Below are positions 53,055 through 62,312 of a DNA stretch of 64,000 nt, piece by piece. This DNA is from Rhodospirillales bacterium. GTDB lineage: Bacteria; Pseudomonadota; Alphaproteobacteria; Acetobacterales; Acetobacteraceae. The stretch is taken from contig JAFKLG010000076.1 of the NCBI GenBank assembly GCA_017304945.1, positions 1-64,000 on the forward strand, written 5' to 3'. The stretch's first letter is position 1, and every line of letters starts with the position of its first letter. The translations under genes and the position numbers were made by a program. The notes under the pieces were generated by a model. It was not told where the DNA came from and did not search any database. It saw only the letters and a list, made by a program, of their open reading frames with translations.

Positions 53055-54460
53055 GCCAGCACCGCCAGCCATTTCGCGGCCTCCCGCGCCACGTTCTCGG
53101 GCGCCGTTCCACCATAGGAGCGGCGGGAGGCGACCGACGCCTCCACGGTCAGCACCGAGAACACGTCGGCGGTGATCGCCGGCTCGACGGATTGCATCTC
53201 GGCGAGCGAGAGGTCGGCCAGGTCGACCCCCTTGCCCTCGGCCAGTGAGACGAGCCGGCCGGTCACGTGATGGGCGCTGCGGAACGGCAGCTTCAGCACG
53301 CGCACCAGCCAGTCGGCCAGGTCGGTCGCGGTGGCGAAGCCCGATCCGGCGAGGGCGCGCATGCGGTCGGTATCCGGCTGCATGTCGCGCACCATGCCGG
53401 CGATGGCGGCGAGCGAGAGCGTCCAGGCTTCGGTGGCGTCGAACACCGGCTCCTTGTCCTCCTGCGTGTCCTTCGCATAGGCGAGGGGCAGGCCCTTCAT
53501 CACCGTCAGCAGGGCCACCAGCGCACCGGTGATGCGGCCGGTCTTGGCGCGGGCCAGCTCCGCCGCGTCGGGGTTGCGCTTCTGCGGCATGATCGAGCTG
53601 CCGGTGGTGAACGCGTCCGACAGGCGGATGAAGCGGAACGGCGCGCTGCACCAGATCACGATCTCCTCCGCGAGCCGGGAGAGGTGCATGGCCGAGATGG
53701 CCGCGGCGGAGAGGAACTCGAGCGCGAAGTCGCGATCGGAGACCGCGTCGAGCGAATTGGCGGTGGGCGCGTCGAACCCCAGGGCTTTCGCGGTCATGTG
53801 CCGGTCGATCGGGAAGGAGGTGCCGGCCAGCGCCGCCGACCCCAGCGGGCATTGGTTGAGCCGCCGTCGGCAATCGGCGAGGCGGCCGCGGTCCCGGTCC
53901 AGCATCTCGACATAGGCGAGCAGGTGATGGCCGAAGGTGACCGGCTGCGCGGTCTGCAGGTGGGTGAAGCCCGGCATCGGGTCGGCCGCATGGTCCGCCG
54001 CGCGTTCCGCGAGGGCGCGCATCACGTCGACGATCTGCGCGGTGATGCCGTCGATCGCGTCGCGCACCCAGAGGCGGAAATCGGTCGCCACCTGGTCGTT
54101 GCGGCTGCGCGCGGTGTGCAGCCGCTTGCCCGCCTCGCCGATCCGGTCGGTGAGGCGGGACTCGATGTTCATGTGGATGTCTTCCAGCGCCTCCTCGAAC
54201 GGGAAGCTGCCGGCCTCGATCTCCTGCGCGATCGCCTCTAGACCCTGGCCGATCGCGCGCTCATCTTCTGCGCTGATGAGGCCGATCTTCGCCAGCATCG
54301 CCGCATGGGCGAGGGAGCCCTTGATGTCCTGCCGCCACAGCTTCCGGTCGAAGCCGATCGAGGCGTTGATCTCCTGCATGATGGCGGAGGGGCCGGCGGC
54401 GAAGCGTCCGCCCCATTGGGCATTGGCGGGCTCGTTGCGGCGGTCCGTTGTATCGTTCAC
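53051..54460 (-). CDS. argH: argininosuccinate lyase
   Basis: Last step of arginine synthesis, splitting argininosuccinate into arginine and fumarate. The fumarase-superfamily signature [12 protein letters not shown] (near residue 290) and [17 protein letters not shown] with the TGSS and [12 protein letters not shown] blocks are intact. 469 residues. Coupled to lptM and divergent from the TlpA-like gene, whose ATG lies 15 bp from the argH start. Confidence 0.97.
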   Translation of the reverse strand: MNDTTDRRNEPANAQWGGRFAAGPSAIMQEINASIGFDRKLWRQDIKGSLAHAAMLAKIGLISAEDERAIGQGLEAIAQEIEAGSFPFEEALEDIHMNIESRLTDRIGEAGKRLHTARSRNDQVATDFRLWVRDAIDGITAQIVDVMRALAERAADHAADPMPGFTHLQTAQPVTFGHHLLAYVEMLDRDRGRLADCRRRLNQCPLGSAALAGTSFPIDRHMTAKALGFDAPTANSLDAVSDRDFALEFLSAAAISAMHLSRLAEEIVIWCSAPFRFIRLSDAFTTGSSIMPQKRNPDAAELARAKTGRITGALVALLTVMKGLPLAYAKDTQEDKEPVFDATEAWTLSLAAIAGMVRDMQPDTDRMRALAGSGFATATDLADWLVRVLKLPFRSAHHVTGRLVSLAEGKGVDLADLSLAEMQSVEPAITADVFSVLTVEASVASRRSYGGTAPENVAREAAKWLAVLA

Positions 54461-54475
54461 GGAGGGGGTTCCAGC

Positions 54476-55021
54476 ATGGCGTTGATCACCCGCAGGGGAG
54501 TCCTGGCGGCGGGCGGGACCCTAGCGGCGGGGCTCGCGGCGCGCAAACCGGCATCGGCGGCGGGCCCGCTGAAGGGGCTGGTGATGCTCGACCCGCCGGA
54601 GCCGGTGCCGGACGTGCCGTTCGTCGATGCGGCGGGGAAGGAGCATCGGCTGTCGGAGTTCCGCGGCCGCGGCATGGTGGTGAACCTCTGGGCCACCTGG
54701 TGCGCCCCCTGCGTGGCCGAGATGCCGGCGCTGGCGGCGCTGTCGAAGACGCTGGCGCCGGACGATATCGCGGTGCTGCCGCTGTCCTCGGACCGGGGCG
54801 GCGCGCCGGTGGTGCAGGCCTGGTTCCAGGATCGCGAGATCGCCGGCTTGCCGGTGCTGTTGGATCCGAAGGGCGCGCTGGCGCGGGCCTGGAAGGCGCG
54901 CGGCATCCCGACGACCGTGGTGGTGAACCGCGAAGGCCTCGCCGTGGCGCGGCTGGAGGGGGCGGCGGACTGGGATTCGCCCGACGCGGTCGCGACGGTA
55001 CGGCGGCTGACCGCCGGGTAG
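54476..55021 (+). CDS. TlpA-like thiol:disulfide oxidoreductase
   Basis: Periplasmic thioredoxin-fold protein of the TlpA/ResA group. A twin-arginine-like leader ([19 protein letters not shown]) precedes a thioredoxin domain with active site [12 protein letters not shown] (C76, C79) and the cis-proline loop GIPTTVV. 181 residues. Divergent from argH, an arrangement I recognise from other alphaproteobacteria. A role in cytochrome c or oxidase maturation is typical of relatives but not shown here. Confidence 0.9.
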   Translation: MALITRRGVLAAGGTLAAGLAARKPASAAGPLKGLVMLDPPEPVPDVPFVDAAGKEHRLSEFRGRGMVVNLWATWCAPCVAEMPALAALSKTLAPDDIAVLPLSSDRGGAPVVQAWFQDREIAGLPVLLDPKGALARAWKARGIPTTVVVNREGLAVARLEGAADWDSPDAVATVRRLTAG

Positions 55022-55124
55022 GCGGACGAAGAACGACGGCGGGACGCCGGCAGATCGGCCTTCGAGGGCGAGCGGTTGGCGGCGCGCTCGAGGGCGTCCC
55101 TCGGAGGGGCCCGGCACGCGCGTC

Positions 55125-55811
55125 TCACCAGCCGTCGTAATGCACCACCTCCTCGAGCGGACGGCGGCTCAGCGGGCCGAACGGGCGTTCCGGCCAGCCG
55201 ATCGGCATCAGGCCGAACGTATCCACGTCGTCGGGGATTCCGAGCAGCGCCTTGAACTCGGCCTCGACCCGCAGGTGGTTGGTGGTGATGACGGTCCCGA
55301 GACCGAGGGCGCGGCAGGCCAGGATGATGTTCTGCACCGCCGGATAGATGCTCGCGCCCCGGATCCGGTCGAGATAGATCCGCTCGTCGTCGTAGCGGTC
55401 CCGCCAGGCGGGATCGAGCGCCTCGCGCGACGGCAGGTCCCGCTGCCGCAGGCAGGGCACCACGAGGACGGGCGCCTCCCCCATGTGGTCCCACAGATGG
55501 GCGCCGCCGCGCAGCATGCCTTGCCACTGGGCGTCGGTCAGGTGCGCCGGGCGGCTGCGCGCCGCGTAGACCGCCGCGGCGATGTCGGACCCCTTGCGAT
55601 AGAGCGCGCCCACTTCGCGCCGCCGCTCCGCGTCGCGGATGACCACGAAGTCCCAGTTCTGCGCGTTGCCGGCGGAGGGCGCCCGGATCGCCGCGTCGAG
55701 CACCTGCGTGATCAGCGCATCCGGCACCGGATCCGGCCGCAGCCGGCGCTGGGCGCGCGCGGTGTGGATGGCGTCGAACAGGCCGATCGCCGGTGGGGCG
55801 GTCTCCGACAT
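55125..55811 (-). CDS. nitroreductase family protein
   Basis: FMN-dependent oxidoreductase of 228 residues. The N-terminal RAQRRLRPDPVPDALITQVL and APSAGNAQNWDFVVIRD bind FMN; GLGTVITTNHL and GLMPIGWPERPFG are the later conserved blocks. BluB (dimethylbenzimidazole synthase) shares this fold but has a different first block, so I do not assign that function. It is monocistronic; the substrate is unknown. Confidence 0.88.
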   Translation of the reverse strand: MSETAPPAIGLFDAIHTARAQRRLRPDPVPDALITQVLDAAIRAPSAGNAQNWDFVVIRDAERRREVGALYRKGSDIAAAVYAARSRPAHLTDAQWQGMLRGGAHLWDHMGEAPVLVVPCLRQRDLPSREALDPAWRDRYDDERIYLDRIRGASIYPAVQNIILACRALGLGTVITTNHLRVEAEFKALLGIPDDVDTFGLMPIGWPERPFGPLSRRPLEEVVHYDGW

Positions 55812-55917
55812 GACTCGTCTCCGGTTCCTGCAGGCTGACTGCGTCCTCGCGGAGGCAACCGCGCCTGCGCGCGGCCACCTCGTTCACCCGCGGCGGCAGG
55901 AGAACGCACGCATCCTA

Positions 55918-55954
55918 GAGCCTGTCCGGCTCACCTTCGCTCGCCGACAGGCTC
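55918..55954. terminator. hairpin beyond the sugar-binding-protein gene
   Basis: GAGCCTGTC and GACAGGCTC form a perfect 9-bp stem around a 19-base loop, in the gap between the nitroreductase gene and the end of the leftward binding-protein gene. No T run, so termination is tentative; it could also be a mobile-element remnant. Confidence 0.35.
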
Positions 55955-56012
55955 CAGGCGCTGATTTGATCGCGTGATTCACTCCAGCGGAGACGCCTCC
56001 GCCGATCACGCT

Positions 56013-57353
56013 CTACCGCACGAAGCCCTCCAGCTCACCCTTCGCCCAGGCGATCACCTGCGGAATCGATTGGCCGCTCTGCAGCTTGGAGAACATCGTG
56101 GCCGGGGTGCCGCGGTTGTAGATCTGCACCCCGATCTCCGGCGGCGCCGGGAAGCAGGCGATGTGCGCGGTCGAGTGATGGTGCGGGCGCAGGATGTAGT
56201 TGTAGACCGTGCCCTTGGGCGGCGAGACCTCCTCCCACACCTTGAAGTCGGCCATGCTCAGGAAGGGCGGGATGTCGTAGCCCTCGGCCACAGTGCAGCG
56301 CGGCTCGACCTGTTCGCGCTGCATCAGCCACTCGATCAGTTCCTTCGCCGCGGTCTGGTTCTTGCTGAACTGCCAGACGCCCCAGTGGAACGGCAGGAAC
56401 GGCGTGAAGCTGCCCGCCGGACCGCGCGGCGCGGGGAACGTCCAGCAATCGGCGGCGACCTGCGGCGCGTCGCGCTTCGCCACCGCCCAGGCCGAAGGCG
56501 GATTCCAGATCAGCGCGGTCTTGCCGCCGATCAGGTCGCGGTTGTTCGACGCATCGTCGAAGCTCGTCGCGTCGGGCGGCAGGTAGCGCACCAGCTCCTG
56601 CGCATGCGTCAGACAGGCGCGCATGGCATCCGAGTCGACCACGATCTCGCCCTTGGCGTTCACCAGCTCTGCCCCGAAGGCGCGCATGATGGCGCCGGCC
56701 GTGTCGACGGAGTCGGGGGTGGTGCTGAGCCCGATGCTGAAGCGCAGGCCGGCCTTGTAGCAAGCGGCGGCGGCCTTGAGGTGGGTGTCGTAGGTCCAGG
56801 TGTCGGCGGCGGCGGTGCGCGTGTCGCTGACCGGGAACATCTCGACGACGTCGATCCCGGCGTGCTGCTTCAGCAGGCTGATGCGGCCGCACGGTCCCTT
56901 GTATTGCGAGCTGAAGCTGGACGGCATCACCACCCAGTGGTCCTCGGCGCGGCCGAGATATTGGCAGACCTCGTTCTGCGGGCCGTATTTCGCCTCCAGC
57001 CGCTTCATCACGTCGTCCATGGGCACGAGGCGGGAGGCGTGCGACTGCGGGTCCCAGGCGATGAACGTCATGATGTCGTGGCCGGTCCCGGCCTGTCCCT
57101 CCGCGGTGCCGGTGAGTTGCAGCTTGGCGCCCACGGTGGTGATCCGGTCGACGTTGACCTCGACCTTGTTCATCGCGCCCCAGGCCTCGATCTGCTCCTT
57201 CAGCTTCGCGTTGGCGTTCGGCACCCAGTGGTCGACGGCCCCGACATTCAGGCGGCCGGCGGCGGCGGCGGTGCGGATATGGACCCAGGGCAAGGCCGCG
57301 GCGCCCGTCAGGGCGAGCGCGGTTCGGCGAGTCACGGCGGATCGGTTCGGCAC
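56013..57353 (-). CDS. ABC-type extracellular solute-binding protein (family 1), orphan
   Basis: Periplasmic receptor of the sugar/glycerol-phosphate type. A twin-arginine-like leader (SAVTRRTALALTGAAALPWV) ends near TAAAAG, giving a mature protein of about 415 residues. LNVGAVDHWVPNANAKLKEQ and IMTFIAWDPQSHASRLVPMD follow the family pattern. GTG 57353 follows GGGAGGA, which fixes the start; total 446 residues. No permeases or ATPase lie next to it, so its transporter is elsewhere or lost. Confidence 0.87.
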   Translation of the reverse strand: MPNRSAVTRRTALALTGAAALPWVHIRTAAAAGRLNVGAVDHWVPNANAKLKEQIEAWGAMNKVEVNVDRITTVGAKLQLTGTAEGQAGTGHDIMTFIAWDPQSHASRLVPMDDVMKRLEAKYGPQNEVCQYLGRAEDHWVVMPSSFSSQYKGPCGRISLLKQHAGIDVVEMFPVSDTRTAAADTWTYDTHLKAAAACYKAGLRFSIGLSTTPDSVDTAGAIMRAFGAELVNAKGEIVVDSDAMRACLTHAQELVRYLPPDATSFDDASNNRDLIGGKTALIWNPPSAWAVAKRDAPQVAADCWTFPAPRGPAGSFTPFLPFHWGVWQFSKNQTAAKELIEWLMQREQVEPRCTVAEGYDIPPFLSMADFKVWEEVSPPKGTVYNYILRPHHHSTAHIACFPAPPEIGVQIYNRGTPATMFSKLQSGQSIPQVIAWAKGELEGFVR

Positions 57354-57642
57354 GGTGGTCCTCCCTCTCTCGGTGGTGACGGCCGCATGCACGTCCGGCC
57401 GCGGGGTGCGACGGATCGGCATGGAGGCGGGTGAGGGGAGGGGCCGTTCGGGTGCGTCCGCCGGTCGGCGCGGCGGCGCGCGACCACGGGAAGCGGCACG
57501 GTCGATCCCGGCATGACGGGCGCGTCGAGCGCGTCCATCCGGTCCCTCCCGATCGCGGCTGAACGCCGCTTGGAGACGAGCGTCGGGGCGTGGCGGGGCC
57601 AGAGTCAACCGCGATCCGTGGTGCGTCGCCTTCCGCGACGCG
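57354..57642. other. intergenic region without a supported gene
   Basis: High-G+C sequence containing the ribosome-binding site of the leftward binding-protein gene (just right of 57353). I see no gene, tRNA or repeat in the rest. Confidence 0.4.
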
Positions 57643-57894
57643 GTGGCGCACTGGCTCGACCCGTTCAGCCGGCAAGGCGCGGCGCTGCTCGACCGCATGA
57701 TCGATCAGCAGGCGCAGAGCATCGCCGACAACATCGACGTCCGCATGATGACGCTGGTCGTCCTGCCGCCGCTGTTGCTGTTGCCGCTCATGCGCCGCCA
57801 CGCGCCGCCGGCCGCATCCGCACCGGCCGAATCTCCGGTTGAAGCGGTGCGGGCGCCGGCCGCGGTTGCGGCCCCCGGCGCGGCGGCGGACTGA
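57643..57894 (+). pseudogene. remnant resembling the C-terminus of a DHA2 MFS transporter
   Basis: An 83-residue frame whose middle (GAALLDRMIDQQAQSIADNI, then a hydrophobic stretch MMTLVVLPPLLLLPLMRR) resembles the last helix and preceding loop of DHA2 drug exporters, where a Gln-Ala-Gln-x-Ile-Ala motif leads into the final membrane segment. No upstream transporter body is present, so this is probably a 3' fragment of a deleted gene rather than a functional protein. A short single-helix membrane peptide is the alternative. Confidence 0.45.
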
Positions 57895-58290
57895 CCGCAC
57901 CGTCCGAAGGCGCGCCCCGCGCGGCGGCGCATGTCGGGTCGGGCGCGTGACCTCCGACATGGCCGGCGCAAGTCAGGGTTCGGGACGGTTCGCATGGCGT
58001 GACGCGCGATGCCGCAATGCTGGACGGCGCGGCGCATCCTGCAGCATGCTCCGTGACAGCCCGAGTCCGCGCTGCTGGCGTTCGGCTCGCGACGGCGTCC
58101 GTCGGCAGTTGCCGACGAGTCCGACGACCGTCCTGATCACGGCTGCCGACGTCCACGACGCCGACTCCTCGACCGTCTTTGACGACGACGTTCCGACCGT
58201 TCCTCACGACCACTTCCCGCTGAAAGTCCCCAACGACTTTCCGACACGACGTCCCAACAACGACGCGCGAACGATAATGGGAGGCTGCAC
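57895..58290. other. intergenic region with repeated GACG/CGAC words before the MFS gene
   Basis: No supported gene in about 395 bp. From about 58090 to 58270 the sequence is unusually rich in CGAC and GACG words (CGACCGT three times) and less G+C-rich. It contains a perfect 7-bp-arm inverted repeat at 58222-58241 and the leader of the downstream MFS gene. Confidence 0.45.
58222..58241. promoter_or_regulatory. inverted repeat upstream of the SHS-type MFS gene
   Basis: GAAAGTC-N6-GACTTTC, perfect 7-bp arms, 49 bp before the ATG. Candidate operator or leader hairpin; the regulator is unknown. Confidence 0.35.
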
Positions 58291-59601
58291 ATGTCGACGA
58301 CGACCGGAGGTCCCACCGTACCCTGGTGGAAGGAACCGACCAAGGACCAGTGGTACGCCTATATCGCCGCCTGGCTCGGTTGGACGCTCGATGCGTTCGA
58401 CTTCACCGTCTTCCTGCTCATCATGGCGCCCATCGCGCAGGAATTCGGCGTCCCGCTGATCGACGTCACCGCCATCTTCACGATCACCCTCATCATGCGT
58501 CTCGGCGGCGCCACCGCCTCGGGCTGGCTGGCCGACCGGATGGGACGGCGCGCGCCGCTGATGATCTCCATCCTGTGGTATTCGATCTGCAATCTGCTGG
58601 CCGGGTTCTCACCGAGCTTCGCATTCCTGTTCGTGATGCGGGCGCTGCTGGGCATCGGCATGGGGGCGGAATGGCCGGCCGGCGCGGCGCTGGCGATGGA
58701 GTCGTGGCCGGCCCGCTCGCGCGGCTTCATGTCCGGGATCCTGCAAGGCTCATGGGGGCTCGGTTTCGCGCTGTCGGCGGCCGCCTACGGCCTGCTGTAT
58801 TCCCCCCTCGAAGCCTGGCACCCCGGCTATGGATGGCGCGGCATGCTGATCCTGGGCGTGCTGCCGGCGCTGGCCTGCGTCTGGATCCGCTTCTACGTGA
58901 AGGAGCCGGAGGTCTGGGCCGAGAACAAGAAGATCCAGGATACCAGCCGCAAGCAGGTGTCCCTGCCGCTGTTCGCGATCTTCAAGCGCAAGTATCTGTT
59001 CAACACCATCACCGGCTGCCTGTGGATGGCCGCGAATTTCTGCGTCTACTACTCGATCTGGGCCATGCTCGGGACGTACCTGCAGAAGGAACTCGGGTGG
59101 ACGCCGGCCGAAGTCTCGGTGCCCGTGTTCTGGGGGAATATCGTCACGTTCCTGGCCTGCGGCTTCTGGGGCGCCGTCTCGGAGAAGGTCGGGCGGCGAT
59201 GGGCGCTGATGATCCCCACCTTCATCGCCATCTTCATCGCGCCATTCTACCTGCTCACGACGGATCACGGCACGTTCCTGATCCTGTTCATGCTGATGAT
59301 CGCCTTCGTCGGCGGGAAGGACGCGCTCAACCCCGGCTGGCTGTCGGAGCGGTTCCCGACCGAAGTGCGCGCGACGGCGGCCGGGTTCGTCTATCACCAG
59401 GGCGCGGTCTGGGGCGCGTTCGTTGCGCCTGTGCTGACCTATTTCGCGGTGAACCAGGGCATGGGCTTCGCCATGCCGATGCTCTACGCCACGGTCGGCT
59501 CGCTGATCGTCTACGTCGTCGCGGTCTATCTGGGGCCGGAGACGAAAGGCAAGGAGATGACCTCCCAACTCGAGATCTTCGAGCGCGAGGAATATCCCTG
59601 A
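58291..59601 (+). CDS. MFS transporter of the SHS (sialate/lactate:H+ symporter) type
   Basis: A 436-residue carrier with 12 predicted helices. The N-terminal WWKEPTKDQWYAYIAAWLGW and TLDAFDFTVFLLIMAPI are typical of SHS-family monocarboxylate carriers, as are RLGGATASGWLADRMGRRAP and GIGMGAEWPAGAALAMESWP. The ATG follows TGGGAGG. Likely imports a small carboxylate such as lactate, but the substrate is inferred from the family only. Confidence 0.9.
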   Translation: MSTTTGGPTVPWWKEPTKDQWYAYIAAWLGWTLDAFDFTVFLLIMAPIAQEFGVPLIDVTAIFTITLIMRLGGATASGWLADRMGRRAPLMISILWYSICNLLAGFSPSFAFLFVMRALLGIGMGAEWPAGAALAMESWPARSRGFMSGILQGSWGLGFALSAAAYGLLYSPLEAWHPGYGWRGMLILGVLPALACVWIRFYVKEPEVWAENKKIQDTSRKQVSLPLFAIFKRKYLFNTITGCLWMAANFCVYYSIWAMLGTYLQKELGWTPAEVSVPVFWGNIVTFLACGFWGAVSEKVGRRWALMIPTFIAIFIAPFYLLTTDHGTFLILFMLMIAFVGGKDALNPGWLSERFPTEVRATAAGFVYHQGAVWGAFVAPVLTYFAVNQGMGFAMPMLYATVGSLIVYVVAVYLGPETKGKEMTSQLEIFEREEYP

Positions 59602-59720
59602 AGCCTTCGCGACGCGCGGAGTGGGTCGGTCCGGGTGCCTTCGGCATCCCGGCGCCGACCCGCCGGCGGGGTGATGACGGGTTCGGTGGCCGAAGGGGGC
59701 GCCGAACCCTCCGCGGCGTC

Positions 59721-60530
59721 TCAGCCGTTCGGGGCGGCCAGGGCCGGCGCACGCTGGGCGAACAGCCAGTCCCAGACCTCCGGCCGGAGATACCACGTGT
59801 CCCACACGTCATGCGCGAGATGCGGATCCTCGGTGTAGCGGAAGCCCGGCTGGCCCTGCAGCCGCTTCGCCATGGCGCGATCCCAGTCCAGCGAGACCTC
59901 CGGATCGTGGGCGCCATGGATCGCCCAGATCGGCACGCCCTTCAGCCGCCGCGCCGCGTCGTCCGGGTTGGCTGTGCGATGCGCCCCTGCCAGCGGCAGC
60001 CCGGCGGCGAAGATCCGCCCGCGTGTCCCGGTCCAGGCGTTGTAGGACAGCATCATCGCCCAGGTGCCCATGCCGCCCATCGAATTGCCCGTCACGTAGA
60101 CCCGGGTCGGATCGGCCGGAAACCGCGCCAGCACGGCGCGCACTGCGGCGACGGCATTCGCCTCGTCCGCGCCGCCCTCCTTCTTGCCGCCGAAATTGAC
60201 CAGCCGCCCGCCGGGATCGTGGCTCTGGTCGAGCCGCGGCACCACCACGATCGCGGGATGGCGGGCGAAGGCCGGTCCGTCGAACCACGGGTCGATCTGG
60301 CTGTGCAGCGTGGCGCGGTCGGTGCCCATCGCGAGCTGGTGCAGGTAGAGCACGACCGGGTAGCGCTGGTTCGGATCCGCCCGGGGCGGCAGGCGCACGT
60401 CATAGGCCATCCCGTTCGCCTCTGCCGCGATCCACTCCGGCGCGGCGAAGCCGGGTCGCAGCAAATGGCCCGCGCCGGCCAGCACGGCGATGACGAGCAG
60501 GACGGGAAGGAGAAGGCGACGAAGACGCAC
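59721..60530 (-). CDS. secreted or membrane-anchored alpha/beta hydrolase (esterase/depolymerase-like)
   Basis: Alpha/beta-hydrolase related to feruloyl-esterase and PHB-depolymerase-like enzymes. An N-terminal hydrophobic segment (RRLLLPVLLVIAVLAGAG) is a signal or anchor. YPVVLYLHQLA is the oxyanion region, GNSMGG the nucleophile elbow, HGAHDPEV the acid region, and DPHLAHDVWD supplies the histidine. GTG 60530 is the chosen start (269 residues); longer in-frame starts would run through the divergent promoter. The substrate is unknown. Confidence 0.82.
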   Translation of the reverse strand: MRLRRLLLPVLLVIAVLAGAGHLLRPGFAAPEWIAAEANGMAYDVRLPPRADPNQRYPVVLYLHQLAMGTDRATLHSQIDPWFDGPAFARHPAIVVVPRLDQSHDPGGRLVNFGGKKEGGADEANAVAAVRAVLARFPADPTRVYVTGNSMGGMGTWAMMLSYNAWTGTRGRIFAAGLPLAGAHRTANPDDAARRLKGVPIWAIHGAHDPEVSLDWDRAMAKRLQGQPGFRYTEDPHLAHDVWDTWYLRPEVWDWLFAQRAPALAAPNG

Positions 60531-60729
60531 GCGCGGGCTCTGGAACGGTGGTCCGGCCTGTGTGGTGGCTCGCGGGCGGCCCCGCAACCCTCGGGGGAAC
60601 ACAGCCGCGCGACCGGAACGGCCGTTTGCTGCGTACTGGCCGGTACGACCGATTCGATCCCCGGCACCCGTGCGCTGCTGCATCGTTCGTGTTTTGCTCG
60701 CGTCAACCTCTGCGTGGTAATCGGAGCCG

Positions 60730-61515
60730 ATGGGTTATTGGGGCAAGATCATCGGCGGCATGGCGGGATTTGCCGTCGGCGGCCCATTTGGCGCCGTGGT
60801 CGGCGCCGCGCTCGGGCATGCGGCCGACAGCGGCGCGGTGTCGAATCTCGGCCTTCCGTTCAGCGCCGATGCCCTGCATCCCGCCCGCCTGGCCTCCCTG
60901 CTCAGTCGTCGGGACCAGCTTTTTGCCGTCGGCGTGGTCGTGCTCGCCGCCAAACTGTCGAAATGCGACGGACCGGTCGTGCGGCAGGAGATCGACGCCT
61001 TCAAGCGCCAGTTCCGCATCCCGCCCGAATCCGTGCGCGATATCGGCCGCCTGTTCGACCAGGCGCGCGACAGTTCCGACGGGTTCGAGCCCTACGCCAC
61101 CCAGTTGGGGGAGGCCTTCGCCGACAATCGCGGCATGCTCGAGGACGTGCTGCTCGCGCTGTTCGCGATCGCCCGCGCCGACGGGCCGGTGAACCTGCGG
61201 GAGCAGGAGTTCCTGCACCGGGTGCATGCCGCCTTCGGGCTCGACCGCACGGTCTGGGAGCGTGCCCGCGGCGGCGCCGGCCCGCGCCAGCCGCCGGCCC
61301 GGTCCGACGAGCCCGACCCGTACGATGTCCTGGGCCTGGCCCGCACCGCCTCCGACGAGGTGCTGCGCGCCACCTGGAAGCGGCTGATGCGGGAGAATCA
61401 CCCCGACACGCTGGCCGCGCGCGGCGTGCCGCAGGAATTCATCGCCCGTGCGAGCGACAAGGTGGCCCGCATCAACGCCGCCTGGGACCGCATCAAGCGG
61501 GAGCGCGGGCTGTGA
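60730..61515 (+). CDS. TerB- and J-domain co-chaperone (DjlA-like)
   Basis: Membrane-associated DnaJ-family protein. A Gly-rich hydrophobic N-terminal helix (GKIIGGMAGFAVGGPFGAVV) is followed by a TerB-like helical domain (about 55-175, with ARADGPVNLREQEFLHRV) and a C-terminal J domain (about 195-258) whose HPD tripeptide is H224-P225-D226. 261 residues. DjlA stimulates DnaK ATPase. It is 19 bp upstream of the amidase gene. Confidence 0.92.
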   Translation: MGYWGKIIGGMAGFAVGGPFGAVVGAALGHAADSGAVSNLGLPFSADALHPARLASLLSRRDQLFAVGVVVLAAKLSKCDGPVVRQEIDAFKRQFRIPPESVRDIGRLFDQARDSSDGFEPYATQLGEAFADNRGMLEDVLLALFAIARADGPVNLREQEFLHRVHAAFGLDRTVWERARGGAGPRQPPARSDEPDPYDVLGLARTASDEVLRATWKRLMRENHPDTLAARGVPQEFIARASDKVARINAAWDRIKRERGL

Positions 61516-61534
61516 GCGTGCGGCAGGACCGCCC

Positions 61535-62266
61535 GTGACCCTTGCCGTCCGCGACCTGCCGAGTGCCAACTGGGACGAGCGACCGGCGGGCACGCCGATC
61601 GACACGCTGATCCTGCACTACACCGGGATGCAGAGCGCCCAGGCGGCGCTGGACCGGCTGCGTGACCCGGTGGCGCACGTCTCCTCCCACTATGTGGTCG
61701 ACGAGGATGGGCAGGTCTTCGCCCTGGTGCCCGAGGCGGCACGCGCCTGGCACGCCGGCGTCTCGTTCTGGCGCGGCCGGACCGGGTTGAACGACCGCTC
61801 CATCGGCATCGAGATCGTCAATCCCGGTCATGAATGGGGCTATCGCGACTTCCCGGTGCTGCAACTCGCGGCGGTCTGCGACCTGTGCCTGCATATCCTG
61901 GCCCGCCATCCCATTCCCGCCCGCAACGTGGTGGCGCACAGCGACGTCGCCCCGGATCGCAAGGAGGACCCCGGCGAGCGGTTCGACTGGGAGGGGCTGG
62001 CCCGCAACGGGGTCGGCCTCTGGCCGGTCGACGTGCCCGATCTGGGCACCGGGGATGCGGTGCGCGACGCCGCGCAGCTCGCGCCGGTGCGCCGCGCGCT
62101 GGCCCAGGTGGGCTACCGGGTGGAGGCCTCCGGGCCGCTCGATCCGGCGCTCGCCACGGTGCTGCGCGCCTTCCAGCGTCACTGGCGGCCCGAGGCGGTC
62201 ACCGGCCAGGCCGATGCCGGCACGCTGGCGCGGCTGCTGGGCCTGGTGCGACTGCTGGAGGCCTGA
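61535..62266 (+). CDS. N-acetylmuramoyl-L-alanine amidase (AmiD-like)
   Basis: Zinc amidase of the Amidase_2 / PGRP-like fold. The first zinc ligand is H28 in DTLILHYTG; later blocks HYVVDEDGQVFALVPE, SIGIEIVNPGHE and VAHSDVAPDRKEDPG hold the remaining His and catalytic residues. A C-terminal peptidoglycan-binding module follows (about 185-240). The GTG at 61535 follows GGCAGGA and places the core correctly. No signal peptide is visible, so it may act on recycled muropeptides in the cytoplasm. Confidence 0.9.
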   Translation: MTLAVRDLPSANWDERPAGTPIDTLILHYTGMQSAQAALDRLRDPVAHVSSHYVVDEDGQVFALVPEAARAWHAGVSFWRGRTGLNDRSIGIEIVNPGHEWGYRDFPVLQLAAVCDLCLHILARHPIPARNVVAHSDVAPDRKEDPGERFDWEGLARNGVGLWPVDVPDLGTGDAVRDAAQLAPVRRALAQVGYRVEASGPLDPALATVLRAFQRHWRPEAVTGQADAGTLARLLGLVRLLEA

Positions 62267-62312
62267 TCCAGGTGGCCTTCGCGCCGCCGAAGCGCATGCT
62301 ATAAGCGCCGCA

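Noticed and set aside
55125..55811. BluB (5,6-dimethylbenzimidazole synthase)
   Set aside because: The fold matches, but the first FMN block and the C-terminal block fit generic nitroreductases better, and no cobalamin genes or riboswitch are near.
55812..56012. Insertion-sequence end at the GAGCCTGTC hairpin
   Set aside because: Only one short palindrome is present, with no transposase fragment or target duplication; kept as a tentative hairpin only.
58326..61538. Very long rightward open frame of more than 1000 codons
   Set aside because: It overlaps the MFS gene, the hydrolase gene and the DjlA-like gene in other frames and reads as Arg/Pro/Gly-rich low-complexity sequence, typical of antisense or off-frame openness in high-G+C DNA.
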